Shown here: positions 1 through 9,709 of the stretch, piece after piece
Position numbering within the stretch: the first letter of the stretch is position 1
How the letters are laid out: the number at the start of each line of letters is the position of its first letter
Assembly: GCF_905163445.1 (NCBI RefSeq)
Contig: NC_053204.1
Coordinates: 7,013,501 to 7,077,500, forward strand
Length of the DNA: 64,000 nt
DNA from: Pararge aegeria
Lineage: Eukaryota; Arthropoda; Insecta; Lepidoptera; Nymphalidae
Reading direction: 5' to 3'
Translations under genes and position numbers: made by a program
Notes under the pieces: generated by a model
Databases searched by the model: none
Seen by the model: the letters and a program-made list of their open reading frames with translations, nothing else
What the model was told of the DNA's origin: nothing

Positions 1-99
1 TTAACCACCAGGTAAACCATGGTTGGTCCCTCAATTATTACTAAACACATAAAATAAAGAGCTCTCATCAAACGAGTCGCCGGAAACAAGCGGCCCAGA

Positions 100-165
100 A
101 CCGTGGATTTTGGAATTCCCTACAAAAGACCTATGTCCAGATGATGATTATGATGATGACATGAA
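100..165 (+). mobile_element. 3' end fragment of an RTE-type LINE
   Basis: The stretch reads as the last codons of a LINE reverse-transcriptase ORF (tggaattccctacaaaagac, then tatgtccag) followed by a degenerate GATGAT/ATGATG tail. The same ending recurs at 6720-6790 and, on the other strand, at 12356-12410, 29730-29770 and 55590-55640. Confidence 0.55.
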
Positions 166-382
166 AAAAACAACAGCACCCGGGGTTAAGTAGTGTTTAT
201 ATCCGGCGTTTGATTATTTGTTTTCATTGCTAAAGAATATTGTCGATGCAACAAAACGTGAACGTTCCAACGCGCGTCTTACCAACACTTAAAGCTGGAA
301 TTCGTAATTGATATTCAAATGACATCTATGTAAACGTGTGTATTATGCAAATAAAGAATTATCTATCTAGCTAATAAAATAA

Positions 383-640
383 CGGCCGACTGGCACAGTG
401 GGCAGCGACCCTGCTTTCTGAGTCCAAGGCCGTGGGTTCGATTCCCTCATCTGGAAAATGATTGTGTGATAAACATGAATGTTTTTCATTATCTGGTTGT
501 TAATCTGTATATTATAAGTATTTATTTATATTATTCATTAAAATATTCATCAGTCATCTAAGTACCCATAACACAAGCGACGCTTACATTGGGGCTAGGT
601 GGCGATGTGTGTATTGTCGTAGTATATTGATGAAATCTCA
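383..640 (+). mobile_element. tRNA-derived SINE, family A
   Basis: The head is tRNA-like (cggccgactggc, then a ggttcgattccc B-box-like motif at about 434-446). The body includes tgtgtgataaacatgaatg and the tail tggggctaggtggcgatgtgtgtattgtcg. The same unit occurs at least a dozen times in this window on both strands, which defines its ends. Confidence 0.85.
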
Positions 641-644
641 TTAA

Positions 645-835
645 TCCTCACTAATATTATAAATGCGATAATGTTTGTTTGTCCGTTGGTCCTTGCTTAG
701 CGCCCTAACTTAGCAACCAATCGAATTGATTTTTGACAAAGAGATAGTTGACAGGACGTAAGCAGGCTGCACGTTTCCTATGGGATTAGTAAAAAAATCG
801 GAAGAAATGCTCACGAAGAAAGTGGTAACAGCTAG
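645..835 (+). mobile_element. Short Helitron-like element
   Basis: It starts TCCTCACTAATATTATAAAT and ends CAGCTAG, lies between an A and a T, and has no terminal inverted repeat. Those are the terminal rules of Helitrons. It is far too short to encode Rep/helicase, so it would be non-autonomous. Confidence 0.5.
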
Positions 836-1435
836 TAGTTTGAAAACTAGGGCAAATAACCAATAGATTCCAGCACTACCTGCTTACCTAATACAATAGT
901 TATACAGACGCGTCATACATTTGGGGTAAAATGTTTTCGCCCACTCGTAACAGTCACGAGTTCTGACGTATTCGCTAAACTGAAGGTCAATGTAGGTTGA
1001 ACCGCTATCAATTATAGTTATCAGACGTATTTAAAAAAAAAAGAATGCAAAATGGTATGAAAGCCAACTCTTTTATCTATACCTACTGGATAAGGGTCCA
1101 GCCCCAGCTGGCTGGGTCGCGGTCGTGTGCGAAAGCGTTCCCGTGACCCAGTCACAAGGCGACGTGTTTGAACACCGTGGGGTTTATCGGTAAGAGTCCG
1201 ACATAACCATTGCACCTCCTCGGGTGTGTTAGTATCCATGAAGATTCCCCACGTAAAAAAAAAGTGATCTAGAGGGAAGTAACCCAAGTTACTTGCTACG
1301 GGCAGTTTAAGAAGGCCATACTTCCAACGAGGGGTTACATTTCGAGAAAGAGGTGAACCGTCGAATCCAACTCGGATGGGCAGCGTTCGGGAAACTTCGT
1401 GACATATTCTCGTCCAAAATCCCTCATTGACTGAA

Positions 1436-1800
1436 GACTAGTCTTCGATTAGTGCTCGTTGCGAGTGATGACTTACGGATCTGAGACATGGTTGCTAACT
1501 ATGGACCTCATAAGAAGGCTCACAGTCAGTCAGCGGGCGATGGAGTATCTTACGTGATCAAATCAGAAATGAGGAGATCTGTAGAAGAACTAGAGTTACC
1601 GACATAGCTTAGTTAGTCGCGAAGTTGACGTTAGTGTCTTAAAGTGCTGGAATGGCGACCCCGCACCGGTAAACACAGCGTAGGTCTGCCCCCAACGAGG
1701 TGGACAGATGAGATCAGGCGAGTAGCTGGGAGCCGCTGGAGCTCCTGCGGCACTGCTGGACATTGGTCCAGCAGTGGTGGGATCAATTGGTTGAGGTGAT
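1436..1800 (+). mobile_element. Decayed RTE-type LINE reverse-transcriptase C-terminus
   Basis: The plus strand carries broken-frame remnants of the region after the RT core: VMTYGSETW near 1468-1495, then LIRRLTVSQRAMEY, then a broken stretch matching the RTKVTDIA motif seen intact at 29.9 and 55.8 kb. Frameshifts and stops show it is dead. It ends in a GATGATGATGATA microsatellite at about 1797-1810. Confidence 0.6.
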
Positions 1801-1835
1801 GATGATGATACTTCCAACAGGTAGTTTCCATTATC

Positions 1836-1888
1836 TTTTACCACCAGGTGAGATTGTACCTTGACAACAATCTCACCTGGTGGTAAAA
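1836..1888. repeat. Perfect 22-bp inverted repeat, 9-bp spacer
   Basis: Arms at 1836-1857 and 1867-1888 are exact reverse complements (ttttaccaccaggtgagatt and two further bases). The arm sequence is the 3' tail of SINE family C (taccaccaggtgagattgca), so this looks like two SINE tails meeting head to head. Confidence 0.9.
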
Positions 1889-1977
1889 GGTACGAATGCG
1901 ATAGAAGGTAGAGCTGCTTGTAGTGGAATTAAAACGAAAGTTGTCTGATTAGTAGAAGGACCTATCTCAATAGCTTA

Positions 1978-2175
1978 ACCGTCCACTGCTGGTCTACAGG
2001 CCTCTCTCAACGGGAGGGTCTGTCCATAATCACCACGCTAAGCTGACGGTTGCAAGCAAATTGTAATTGTAGTAGCCCAGAGGACGTATTTCCTTAATCG
2101 CCTTCTACGAGGAGGGTCGGTGACAACTGTATTCTGATCTGCCGTCACCACACTGCACAAACACGGACGACCTAT
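1978..2175 (+). mobile_element. LINE 3' region fragment (cctctcccaacgggag family)
   Basis: It contains the markers ggcctctctcaacgggaggg, the phrase aatcaccacgctaagc and, at its end, gatctgccgtcaccacactg. Related pieces lie at 13885-13945, 33187-33590 and 54930-55490. Confidence 0.55.
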
Positions 2176-2282
2176 TGGCAATTTGATTTCTTTACACCTA
2201 CTATTTATGCTGATATCCTCTAACAACTGATCTGTTCCTCCAGAGAACAACTTCCAAGAGATCCGCTGCGCAAACGTGTTCG

Positions 2283-2565
2283 AGGCGATGCGAAAGTGCT
2301 GTCTGAAGCACAAACCGGTGTCACTAGTCTGCGACGGCTACCGGCTAGAGCCACGTGTGTTTGCGCCGGCCACCGACAGGCCGACAAAGGATACGAGCGG
2401 GTAATTGTATTTCATTTGAATATTAGGGCAGGCGATGCGACTTCATCGAGTGGTTGTCTTGTCCGAAGCACAAGCCGGTGTCTAGTCTGCGACGGCTACC
2501 CGTTGGAGTCACGAGTGTTTGCACCGGCCCCCTACCGGCCGGTGGAAGGAACGAGCGGTAGTTAT
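2283..2565 (+). repeat. Diverged direct duplication, two units
   Basis: Two related units start at about 2283 and 2430. Both have aggcgatgcga, then gaagcacaa(a/g)ccggtgt, tctgcgacggctacc, a GC-rich caccggcc block and acgagcgg. The unit is more GC-rich than its surroundings. No function is recognised. Confidence 0.6.
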
Positions 2566-2572
2566 AGTTTTA

Positions 2573-3045
2573 TTTGAAAGTAGCGGACACTGTCGGGCTG
2601 ATTTGTGAATCTAAACCATCCTCGAATCCCCTTGAACTCACACAAAAAATTTCATCAAAATCGCTCCAGCCGTCTAGGAGGAGTTTAGTGACATACATAC
2701 GCACACAAGAAATATATATATATACTAGCGGACCCCAGCGCCATCTGTCGGGCTGATTTGTGAATCTAAACCATCCAGGGTGCCACCCAAACGCATACCG
2801 AAAAATTCATTCAAATCGGTCCGGCCGTTTAGGAGGAGTTCAGTGACATACACACGCACACGAGAAATATATATATAAAGACTAGCGGAACCCAGCGCCA
2901 TCTGTCGAGCTAATTTGTGAATCTAAACCATCCAGGATACCGCCCAAACGCATACCGAAAAATTCATTCAAATCGGTCCAGCCGTTTAGGAGGAGTTCAG
3001 TGACATACACACGCACACAAGAAATATATATATAAAGATAAAGAT
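2573..3045 (+). repeat. Three tandem copies of a ~157-bp Helitron-like repeat
   Basis: Units begin near 2573 (diverged), 2725 and 2882. Shared landmarks are ctagcgga, ggctgatttgtgaatctaaa, tcggtccrgccgtttaggag, acacgcacac and a terminal (TA)n. Units two and three are exactly 157 bp apart. The array ends about 85 bp before the splice acceptor of the gene cluster at 3132. Confidence 0.8.
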
Positions 3046-3137
3046 AGGGCGCTGCGACAGTCTTTTCAGCATAATAAGCTTTCATAACTCTAAAATATAA
3101 AACTAATAGTATAATACTGTTCTATTTACAGATAATT

Positions 3138-3356
3138 ATGGAAAGAAGACAACCTTTCAAGCCGCTCGGTCAAAGAAGTTGGATATACAGATACCCGAAA
3201 ACATTTCAAATTTCATTCACACTGATCGGGCTTAGCATTTTCTTCTCGAAACCTCTATACGACATCTTCGTCCGAGAGAGAGACGAGCCTGATTACAGTG
3301 AACAACCCACCACTTTTTCTAAACGCAGAGATTATGGAATCAGTAAAAAAAGCTAA
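3138..3356 (+). CDS. Small single-pass membrane protein, first ORF of a three-frame locus
   Basis: This ATG ORF encodes 72 residues. A basic N-terminus (MERRQPFKPLGQRS) is followed by an aromatic/basic linker and one hydrophobic segment at about residues 23-45, then a charged tail (VRERDEPDY). A good acceptor, polypyrimidine run ending ttacag at 3126-3131, places the ATG six bases into an exon, so a 5' UTR exon probably lies upstream. I do not recognise the family. The layout suggests a small mitochondrial or ER membrane protein. Its last 23 bases overlap the start of the next frame (ATG at 3334), which is unusual for an animal gene. It could be a protein translated from the same mRNA as the two downstream frames, or the 5' ORF of a PIG-M transcript. 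The regular composition and sensible topology argue it is real. Confidence 0.7.
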   Translation: MERRQPFKPLGQRSWIYRYPKTFQISFTLIGLSIFFSKPLYDIFVRERDEPDYSEQPTTFSKRRDYGISKKS

Positions 3357-3534
3357 AGACCGATTCGCAAAATACCCTCTTGTTTACGCTAAATGCGCTA
3401 AACAAGGTACTCTATATGCTAGATGTGTTTTATTGCGGGAAGATTCGATAAAGAAGGACGATTGTGCGAAAGAATTCCAAGAATTCAACGCTTGCTTACA
3501 ATCCGCCACAAAAGAACTAAAAACTAAACTTTAA
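3334..3534 (+). CDS. NDUFAF8: Twin-CX9C mitochondrial protein, NDUFAF8-like
   Basis: The frame encodes 66 residues from the ATG at 3334; the frame is open further upstream but without an ATG. Cysteines sit at 21, 31, 44 and 54, giving two CX9C motifs (CAKQGTLYARC and CAKEFQEFNAC) in a predicted helical hairpin. That is the hallmark of intermembrane-space proteins oxidised by Mia40/CHCHD4. The spacing, the short length and the KKDDCAKEFQEF-type second helix resemble NDUFAF8 (C17orf89), which works with NDUFAF5 in complex I assembly; that assignment is by pattern memory. The ATG context is strong (A at -3, G at +4). It overlaps the previous frame by 23 bases in another phase and stops one base before the PIG-M start codon, so it has no room for its own promoter or splice sites. 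Another small CX9C protein remains possible. Confidence 0.82.
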   Translation: MESVKKAKDRFAKYPLVYAKCAKQGTLYARCVLLREDSIKKDDCAKEFQEFNACLQSATKELKTKL

Positions 3535-3535
3535 A

Positions 3536-4819
3536 ATGGAGAAATTAGCTAAGTTCCTGAACTGGGAATTTCGTACGCACTTAAAAATTGGCGCGTTGAT
3601 TCGTATAGCTCTTGTTGTTTATAGTATTTACCACGACAGTCACTATTCCGTGTCCTACACAGACATAGATTATAAAGTGTTTACAGACGCAGCGAGGCAT
3701 GTTTACAAAGGGGAATCCCCATACAAACGTCACACGTATAGGTACAGTCCCCTTATAGCTTTCATGTTGCTACCCAACGTTTTTTACAGTCGTACTTTTG
3801 GGAAGCAACTGTTTTGTTTATTTGATGTACTCGTTGCAATTGCAATAAAAGTGTTGGTTGAACGTCAGTTGAAATGTAATAAAAATGCTTCGAATATTGC
3901 AAAATATTGTTCGCTCTTTTGGATTTATAATCCAATGAGTATTGCTATTTCGTCAAGGGGAAACGCCGACTCGGTTCCGTGTTTTTTTGTGATTTTATCC
4001 ATACTTTTCCTACAAACTGATTTAATCAAAGGTTTATCTAAATATGTTTTGTCCGGTATTTTCCTAGGTTTTTCAATACATTTACGCTTATATCCTTTAG
4101 CGTTGAGTTTCCCCATGTATTTATCTCTCGGCGAATACAATATAAATAGAAATACAAAATTATTATCTGGGGTTTTATCCCTCTTACCAAACCGGAAGCA
4201 AATATTACTAACGTTCAGTTGCATTATCACATTATTTTCATTAACTTACGCAATGTATAGTTTGTATGGATATGAATTTCTATTCGAAACGTATATTTAC
4301 CATCTATTCAGAAAAGATACAAGGCATAACTTTTCTGTTATATTCTATTATTCGTATCTAACAATAGATGAATTATCTTTCGATGGGGTTAAAACGATTT
4401 TGCAATTTTTCGAGGGTGTTATTCTATTCGTCATAAGTTTGACGTTTGGGACGAAACCGGAAACGCTGCCTTTCGCGCTCTTTTGCCAACCTGTCATTCT
4501 AGTGGTGTATAACAGTGTCATGACGTCACAATACTTTATATGGTTTTTATCCCTTTTGCCGTTAGTTGTTCACAGTTTTGAAATTAAAGTAACGCAAGCA
4601 TTTATGCTGTTTGTCCTATGGTTGTCTTCCCAAGGTGCTTGGTTGTTCTACGCGTATTTACTCGAGTTTAAAAGTAGGGAGGTGTTTATTTTCATTTGGT
4701 TGAAGAGTGTTGTGTTTTTCTGCGCAAACATATACATTCTGGCACAGCTAATAAAGAGCTATAGACCTGGCTACGGTTTCGGGCAAGTTTGTAAACCTAA
4801 TGAAATTAAAAATCAGTAG
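3536..4819 (+). CDS. PIG-M: GPI mannosyltransferase 1 (PIG-M), complete, intronless
   Basis: The ORF encodes 427 residues, the usual length for this family. PIG-M is the catalytic subunit that, with PIG-X, adds the first alpha-1,4 mannose to GlcN-(acyl)PI in the ER lumen, an essential step in GPI-anchor synthesis. The luminal DXD motif expected of the family is present as YTDIDYKVF (D43, D45), followed by the conserved block SPYKRHTYRYSPL at residues 61-73. The rest is a string of hydrophobic membrane segments typical of GT-C enzymes. A cytosolic tail ends YRPGYGFG...KNQ. The ATG has a good context and is one base after the stop of the twin-CX9C frame. No splice acceptor lies between them, so this frame must share an exon with the two small ORFs or use a promoter inside them. 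Polyadenylation candidates AATAAA lie at 5493 and 5505. Confidence 0.96.
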   Translation: MEKLAKFLNWEFRTHLKIGALIRIALVVYSIYHDSHYSVSYTDIDYKVFTDAARHVYKGESPYKRHTYRYSPLIAFMLLPNVFYSRTFGKQLFCLFDVLVAIAIKVLVERQLKCNKNASNIAKYCSLFWIYNPMSIAISSRGNADSVPCFFVILSILFLQTDLIKGLSKYVLSGIFLGFSIHLRLYPLALSFPMYLSLGEYNINRNTKLLSGVLSLLPNRKQILLTFSCIITLFSLTYAMYSLYGYEFLFETYIYHLFRKDTRHNFSVIFYYSYLTIDELSFDGVKTILQFFEGVILFVISLTFGTKPETLPFALFCQPVILVVYNSVMTSQYFIWFLSLLPLVVHSFEIKVTQAFMLFVLWLSSQGAWLFYAYLLEFKSREVFIFIWLKSVVFFCANIYILAQLIKSYRPGYGFGQVCKPNEIKNQ

Positions 4820-6500
4820 TGTGGAGTGCACCCATTTTGATTGTAGCTATGGATAATTCTCGAATCCTGCGAATTCTCGTTACATAGCATGTTAATTGGT
4901 GTGCTATATGCTAATCCACGAGACTGCTAATGTGATTTTTTCATCAGCAGCCGCACACGCTGTTTTGAATTACATCAGAAATGCTAAATAAGTTTTGAAG
5001 GGTATTTTTGAATTCTCATCAGTCGAATGCTACATGATTTGCAATGCTATAAACCGCGCTCTATGACCTTTTTGACTCATAGCAATTGACAAATAACTAC
5101 TGTTTATATTATGTAAGTGTATGACGAGGAAAACACGTTAAGTCCAAAGCTAAAAGTTAGGATGGGATATAATAGATTTGTAGATAGAGATTCTTTATTT
5201 AGTTAGCGGTGAAGTAACATACAGCCAAGTGGGCCAAAGGTCAAAATTCACGGTTTTAGGGATGCTATAGGGGGGTGAACTTTGTCCCTCTAGCTCTCAA
5301 GACCCAGAGGAACCCAGATATAGTATTTTGTAAATAGATATTAAATTATTAAGTACTTGAAGATCCCACAGATACTAGAAACATGATCTACTTTTACTGG
5401 GCACTCTTAATTAAAAAAAAAAAAAAATTGTGTTACGTCACTGCTTAGTGAATTATTAGTTGTTTCTAGAAATTAGTATTTTTATGAACTGAAATAAATA
5501 ATATAATAAAATTTTTTTTAGTTTTATTTGTCTATACTAATATCAACACTAAATTGTAACAATATAGTCTATTTTAACTAAAAAATGCACTCAACAGAAA
5601 ACCATACAAGAAAAATGTACAAAAATAAATGTACACAGTACATTCAGTTTGAAATGATAATAATTATCTTATTACAGTTAACATTTACCACATTATTTTT
5701 TCCATCCAAGCAAGAACCAAGAAACAAGCGTCTCTCTCGCTTATACTAAACTTGCTATGAATTGTTTTTTACAAATAGCAATTAAAATGGTATTAATAAA
5801 AAATTGGTATTTTTACGACGGTGTGTACCAATTTTTTTTTTTAAATGTTAAACATACTTTTGATAAAAAATTAATGACTGATTTTTACATAAGCAAATTA
5901 TAGTTTTTTTTGTTTGTTAATTAAAACAATAAGCCTTCCATTTGATACCACAATGTTACACACTAATAATAGAGCTGAAAAGATATTTGTTTTGACTGTA
6001 TGCTAATAAAAATCAGAATTATATCGAGCCTTCGACTTGTTTAACCGACTTAACGCTAATTTAACTTCCTTTTGACTAATTCTAGCAAAAAAATCAAGTT
6101 GGTGAAGCAACCAGCTTAGTTACGGCGTAAAGGAAAGACAAACAAACAAAAATGCTTTCGCATTTATTATGTAGTAAGGAGGTATATGTACTCACATTTG
6201 TTCTGTCGGTTACGTTAAGATAATGGCTCGATATTTTTCACAGCCGTTTGTCGCCTCATCGTTATATTGGAACAAGTATGCATCTCAACTGCAAAGACTA
6301 GCGTACACTCAAGGCGTTCCACCGATCAGCCAAATTATTAAAAGATAACTCGCTTTCAAAAATGAAGTGTATAAAAACTAGGGTAGGAAGTGCTTTTATG
6401 TATGAAGGTTATGTGTAAGCTATTTTTGCTTACTTGTATATTTAATGGTAAAGTATATTTAAAAATTCACTCTAAGCCAGTTTCTCGAATTAAAAATAAA
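4820..6500. other. AT-rich 3' flank of PIG-M, no gene seen
   Basis: This holds the probable PIG-M 3' UTR (AATAAA at 5493-5498 and 5505-5510) and then AT-rich sequence with short homopolymers. I see no convincing exon or repeat boundary. Confidence 0.5.
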
Positions 6501-6505
6501 TAAAT

Positions 6506-6574
6506 ATACTACGACAATACAAACATCGCCATCTAGTCCCAAAGTAAGCGTAGCTTGTGTTATGGGTACTGAGA
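6506..6574 (-). mobile_element. SINE family A, 3' fragment
   Basis: Only the tail is present: tactacgacaatacaaacat, then cgccatctagtcccaaagta and ttgtgttatgggtact, the reverse complement of the family A end. Confidence 0.75.
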
Positions 6575-6689
6575 GACTAAAACGTAACAAATAGATTTTG
6601 AACCTTCAGAGACATGGGGTAAAATCCTGTCGTAGACAGTCAAATACATTATTAAACTTCATTAATTGGGTCACAAAAGTATGTTTTGG

Positions 6690-6795
6690 TGAAAAATTAA
6701 ACAAGTTTCAGCTAAAGACAATGATATTTGGAACTCCCTTCAAAAGACCTATGTCCAGCAGTAGAAGTCCATTGGTTGACATGATGATGATGGAT
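6690..6795 (+). mobile_element. RTE-type LINE 3' end
   Basis: Sequence around 6720-6790 repeats the LINE terminus seen at 100-165 (ttcaaaagacctatgtccag then an ATGATGATG tail). It sits just beyond the 3' end of Tim10. Confidence 0.55.
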
Positions 6796-6849
6796 TATAG
6801 AATAATAAAGTAACAATTCATCGCAAGTTTTGAGTAACGCAACTAGATA

Positions 6850-8444
6850 CTATTTCTTTTCCTGCAGATTTATCTTAGTCAAATCCTCAGTTTCACCCTG
6901 CGACATATTGGACAGTTTCTTGCCTATCCGCTCGTGGACGTCGAGATACTTAGCCACGCAACGGTCTAAACAAACTGATTCACCTTTGCCTGAAAATCAT
7001 ATTCATCATAAATATTTTCTCATTAATCATATTTTCTTTACCAATAATGACAAGGTAGATTGGAAGCAGCCAGCTTCGCTCTCATCTCCCGCAAGATAAA
7101 AAAAATATTGTAAATGTTGATGTTGGAAAAGAGCAACTACTGATTTACTTGCCGACTTGTCTCTGTAGAATCAGCTTTCTGAACCGGTGGTAGAGTCACT
7201 ACAAACAGACATACTTGACGTTTCAAAAGTGCTTATAAAGTAGGCCTACTTGAAATAAATGTTTTCTTTTATTCTATTGTTTCACATTTTTTGAGGTTTT
7301 TGTTGCACCCTCGTCTAAAACTGGTTTCGTTAACTTAAAACAAAAGCTAAGAGGGTTCTAAACTGGCCCAGGTCTAAGAAGAGTCCACAACAAACGTACC
7401 CGGAATTTTTTTTTTTGTTATAACCATCTCACAGTCATAAATAATATTTAAGTTAGAGTAATTCACACTCAAGCTTTTTTATCACTAAGCCCTATTTTTA
7501 TAATAGGATTTTTCTATAAGCTAACGTTTTATATAAAATTTGAACTTTTTCAAAGATATCACAAATATTTCATTTGGTATACTAATTTGTTACAAAATAA
7601 TATACAGTTTCCCTTGAATGAATTATTAACTTTATATAGCCTAGTAAACTGCACATTTTTATTTTTACTTCTAATATTCATATTGTTAAAGTTTATATTG
7701 TGCTATATTTTTATTAACATAAATTAAATTTCCAGATATGTACTGACTATGCACCATCATTATTTTATCTTTATTCCCTAATGACTCTCTTGGGCCCATT
7801 TTATAAATTGCACAAACAGCCCTATTCTGCAGTACGAAAATAAAATCAATCTCACCATAACTAAATACCATAAGACATAATGTTGTGAACTTAACTGAAA
7901 TACTCAAGCCTAGCCATTTGTATATCTGTCATATGATGCATCTTTTTACGCTGCACAGCTAAATCTGTTTCTATAAATTATTTATATGTGGGCTTATTGG
8001 ACAGAAGCTGGCTTTACTTACGAACATATTTTATTGTCTATAATGAAAAAATATAAAGCTAATTTTTTTCATAATACACAAAAATACCATGGGTGAAAAT
8101 CTGTTAGATAGCATAATTTTTTGAATATATTTTATATTTTTTAGACAAAACAAAGATCCTCAAAAGCCTAGTCATGATTCATTAAACAATGCACATTTCT
8201 AAAGTTTCTTTATAAAAGTGCTTTTTTTAGGGTAAAATGTGTAAGGCCTTCAACAAATAAATAATTAAAAAAAGAAAAAAAAAGGTGTATGTAAATGCTT
8301 ACCAAGTTCAGCCTCATGGTACTTCACAGGAATACACTTTTGGTGGCATGCAGTGACCAGTCGATTGTACATGTCTGACATCATCTCAATCTCCAACTCT
8401 TGCACTAGCTGCAGCTTCGCTGGGTCCAATTGGGGAACAGCCAT
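6850..8444 (-). CDS. Tim10: Tim10, mitochondrial small TIM chaperone, complete
   Basis: There are two exons on the minus strand, 8444-8303 and 6989-6850 (stop TAG at 6852-6850), joined with GTAAGC and TTTTCAG sites. They total 282 bases and encode 93 residues. Tim10 forms a hexamer with Tim9 in the intermembrane space that carries hydrophobic carrier and beta-barrel precursors to the TIM22 and SAM complexes. The twin CX3C motif is present as C33-HQK-C37 and C54-LDR-C58 with 16 residues between, and the helices read as Tim10 rather than Tim9 or Tim8 (LEIEMMSDMYNRLVTACHQK, KYLDVHERIGKKL). The start at MAVPQLDPAK gives the normal length. The 1.3-kb intron holds LINE debris (7105-7600). The 3' end converges on the PIG-M locus. 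Later positions extend the C-terminus only to ...INLQEKK, close to other insects' length. Confidence 0.97.
7105..7262 (+). mobile_element. LINE 3' end (accggtggtagagtcacta family)
   Basis: The motif gaaccggtggtagagtcact and then acttgacgtttcaaaagtgc, followed by cctacttgaaataaa, recurs at 59085-59215. It lies inside the Tim10 intron. Confidence 0.65.
7290..7600 (-). mobile_element. CR1-like LINE 3' end
   Basis: Read on the minus strand, it carries the RT tail (ttgaaaaagttcaaat, then gcttatagaaaaatcctatt) and the 3' UTR (gatggttataacaaa, cttcttagacctgggcc). Full relatives are at 34915-35290, 53765-54180 and 60905-61245. It lies within the Tim10 intron. Confidence 0.6.
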
Positions 8445-8572
8445 TTTCGTTTATTATCACTTATATTAATAGTAACTTCCCAAATTCTTTCTACCTGAAA
8501 AATGTACATAAAAATTTGATAAACTTTTAATGTCACAGAATACATTAAACAGTAATTGTTTATTCTCAAATA

Positions 8573-8940
8573 CTAGCGTACCCCGCTTCCCCGGGCTAGA
8601 TTGTGCTTTATTTTATTTAAATAATAATCTTACATCATTAAATTAAGTCTCGTAATATATATTAAATCATTTATTTCTCTCCGTATTAATTCTCTTCTAT
8701 TCTCTTCTCGAGCAAGTGAAGTCATTATCTACACCCATGTACACCCAACAATAGAATATCATCATAGTAAATAAAAGCTGTATTTGACAGTTCAAAAATA
8801 GGAGTGATCCGATCGTCACCAAACTTTACAGGATTACTCGCCAGGTCAATCCGGAGATTCCCTGAAAGTTTTATTGAAATCGGTCCAGCCGTTTCAGAGC
8901 CTATACGGAACATACCCACACACTTTCTCTTTTATCCCTA
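8573..8940 (-). repeat. Helitron-like repeat, family actagcg
   Basis: This repeat matches 20520-20910 over about 370 bases: tttatttctctccgtatt, tctacacccatg, atagaatatcatcatagtaa, tcggtccagccgtttc and acccacacactttctctttt. Its CTAG (8573-8576) would be the 3' end if read on the minus strand. No coding capacity. Confidence 0.65.
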
Positions 8941-9384
8941 TCCCTACTAATATTATAAATGTCAATGTAAGTTTGTTTTCTTACGCTTTCACGCAAAAAC
9001 TACTTAACCAATCCTCATGAAACTTCTTCTTCATTCTTGGAAGTGTTAGAAGTAATATAGGATACTTTTTATCCCGACATTAAGCTCGGTTCCTTTGGGA
9101 AGGGGATGAAAGTGTTTGACGATTTTACACCACAACTCCGACAAATTATAAAAAATTTAAATAATTATTTTTGTACTAAAGATGTTATATTATGTGTTTA
9201 ATTTTTCCCAAACATTGTGTAGATCTGAATGTGGTTCGAGATAGAGGACAGAACTGCTCAGCGGACAGCAGCAAGCCCCTCATTTAAGCGATGCTGAATA
9301 CTTTAAATTTTTTTAGAACTACTTTATTTGAACGCAACATCATAAACAAAAACAAACGCAAACAAAGTTGCGGGCAACTGCTAG
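8941..9384 (+). mobile_element. Non-autonomous Helitron
   Basis: It starts TCCCTACTAATATTATAAAT, ends GCAACTGCTAG, has A on its left and T on its right, and has no terminal inverted repeat. Copies at 32588-33030 and 61432-61888 (both minus strand) have the same ends, so the boundaries are well supported. It abuts the preceding repeat exactly. Confidence 0.75.
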
Positions 9385-9459
9385 TATATATATAGATATC
9401 ATTTGCTTTGCACAATGAAGGAAAACATCATGAGGTGTGTGAAGTTTAACAATCTACAC

Positions 9460-9545
9460 TTGGCCAGCGTGGTTTACTGCAACCTAAACCTGTGTCCTGT
9501 AGTGGGCCGGTATTGGCTTAATAATGAGGTCATTAATTATCAAAA
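9460..9545 (+). mobile_element. SINE family B fragment
   Basis: It contains the phrase ttggccagcgtggtttactg, then ctgtagtgggccggtattgg. Other fragments of this family lie near 16515, 27430, 31440, 37500, 44210, 44590, 49595, 50800, 58010 and 59480; the fullest copies are at 53085-53345 and 60490-60780. Confidence 0.6.
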
Positions 9546-9709
9546 AACTTAGTTGTGAGTTGCCCATATAATTAATGTGGTCTTCCAAATGTATTTGGAA
9601 CCCCTAAAGCTTGAATTTTAAGTTATCTAACTACAATAGAAAAATATGTACACACATCTGAATTGACTTCTACTTGAACAGAAAATTTCATAGCTTTTTA
9701 AACTCACAC

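Noticed and set aside
1596..1844. 82- and 66-residue minus-strand ORFs
   Set aside because: They are antisense to decayed RTE LINE sequence.
3925..4230. 101-residue ORF antisense to PIG-M
   Set aside because: Shadow of a strongly supported coding frame; no features of its own.
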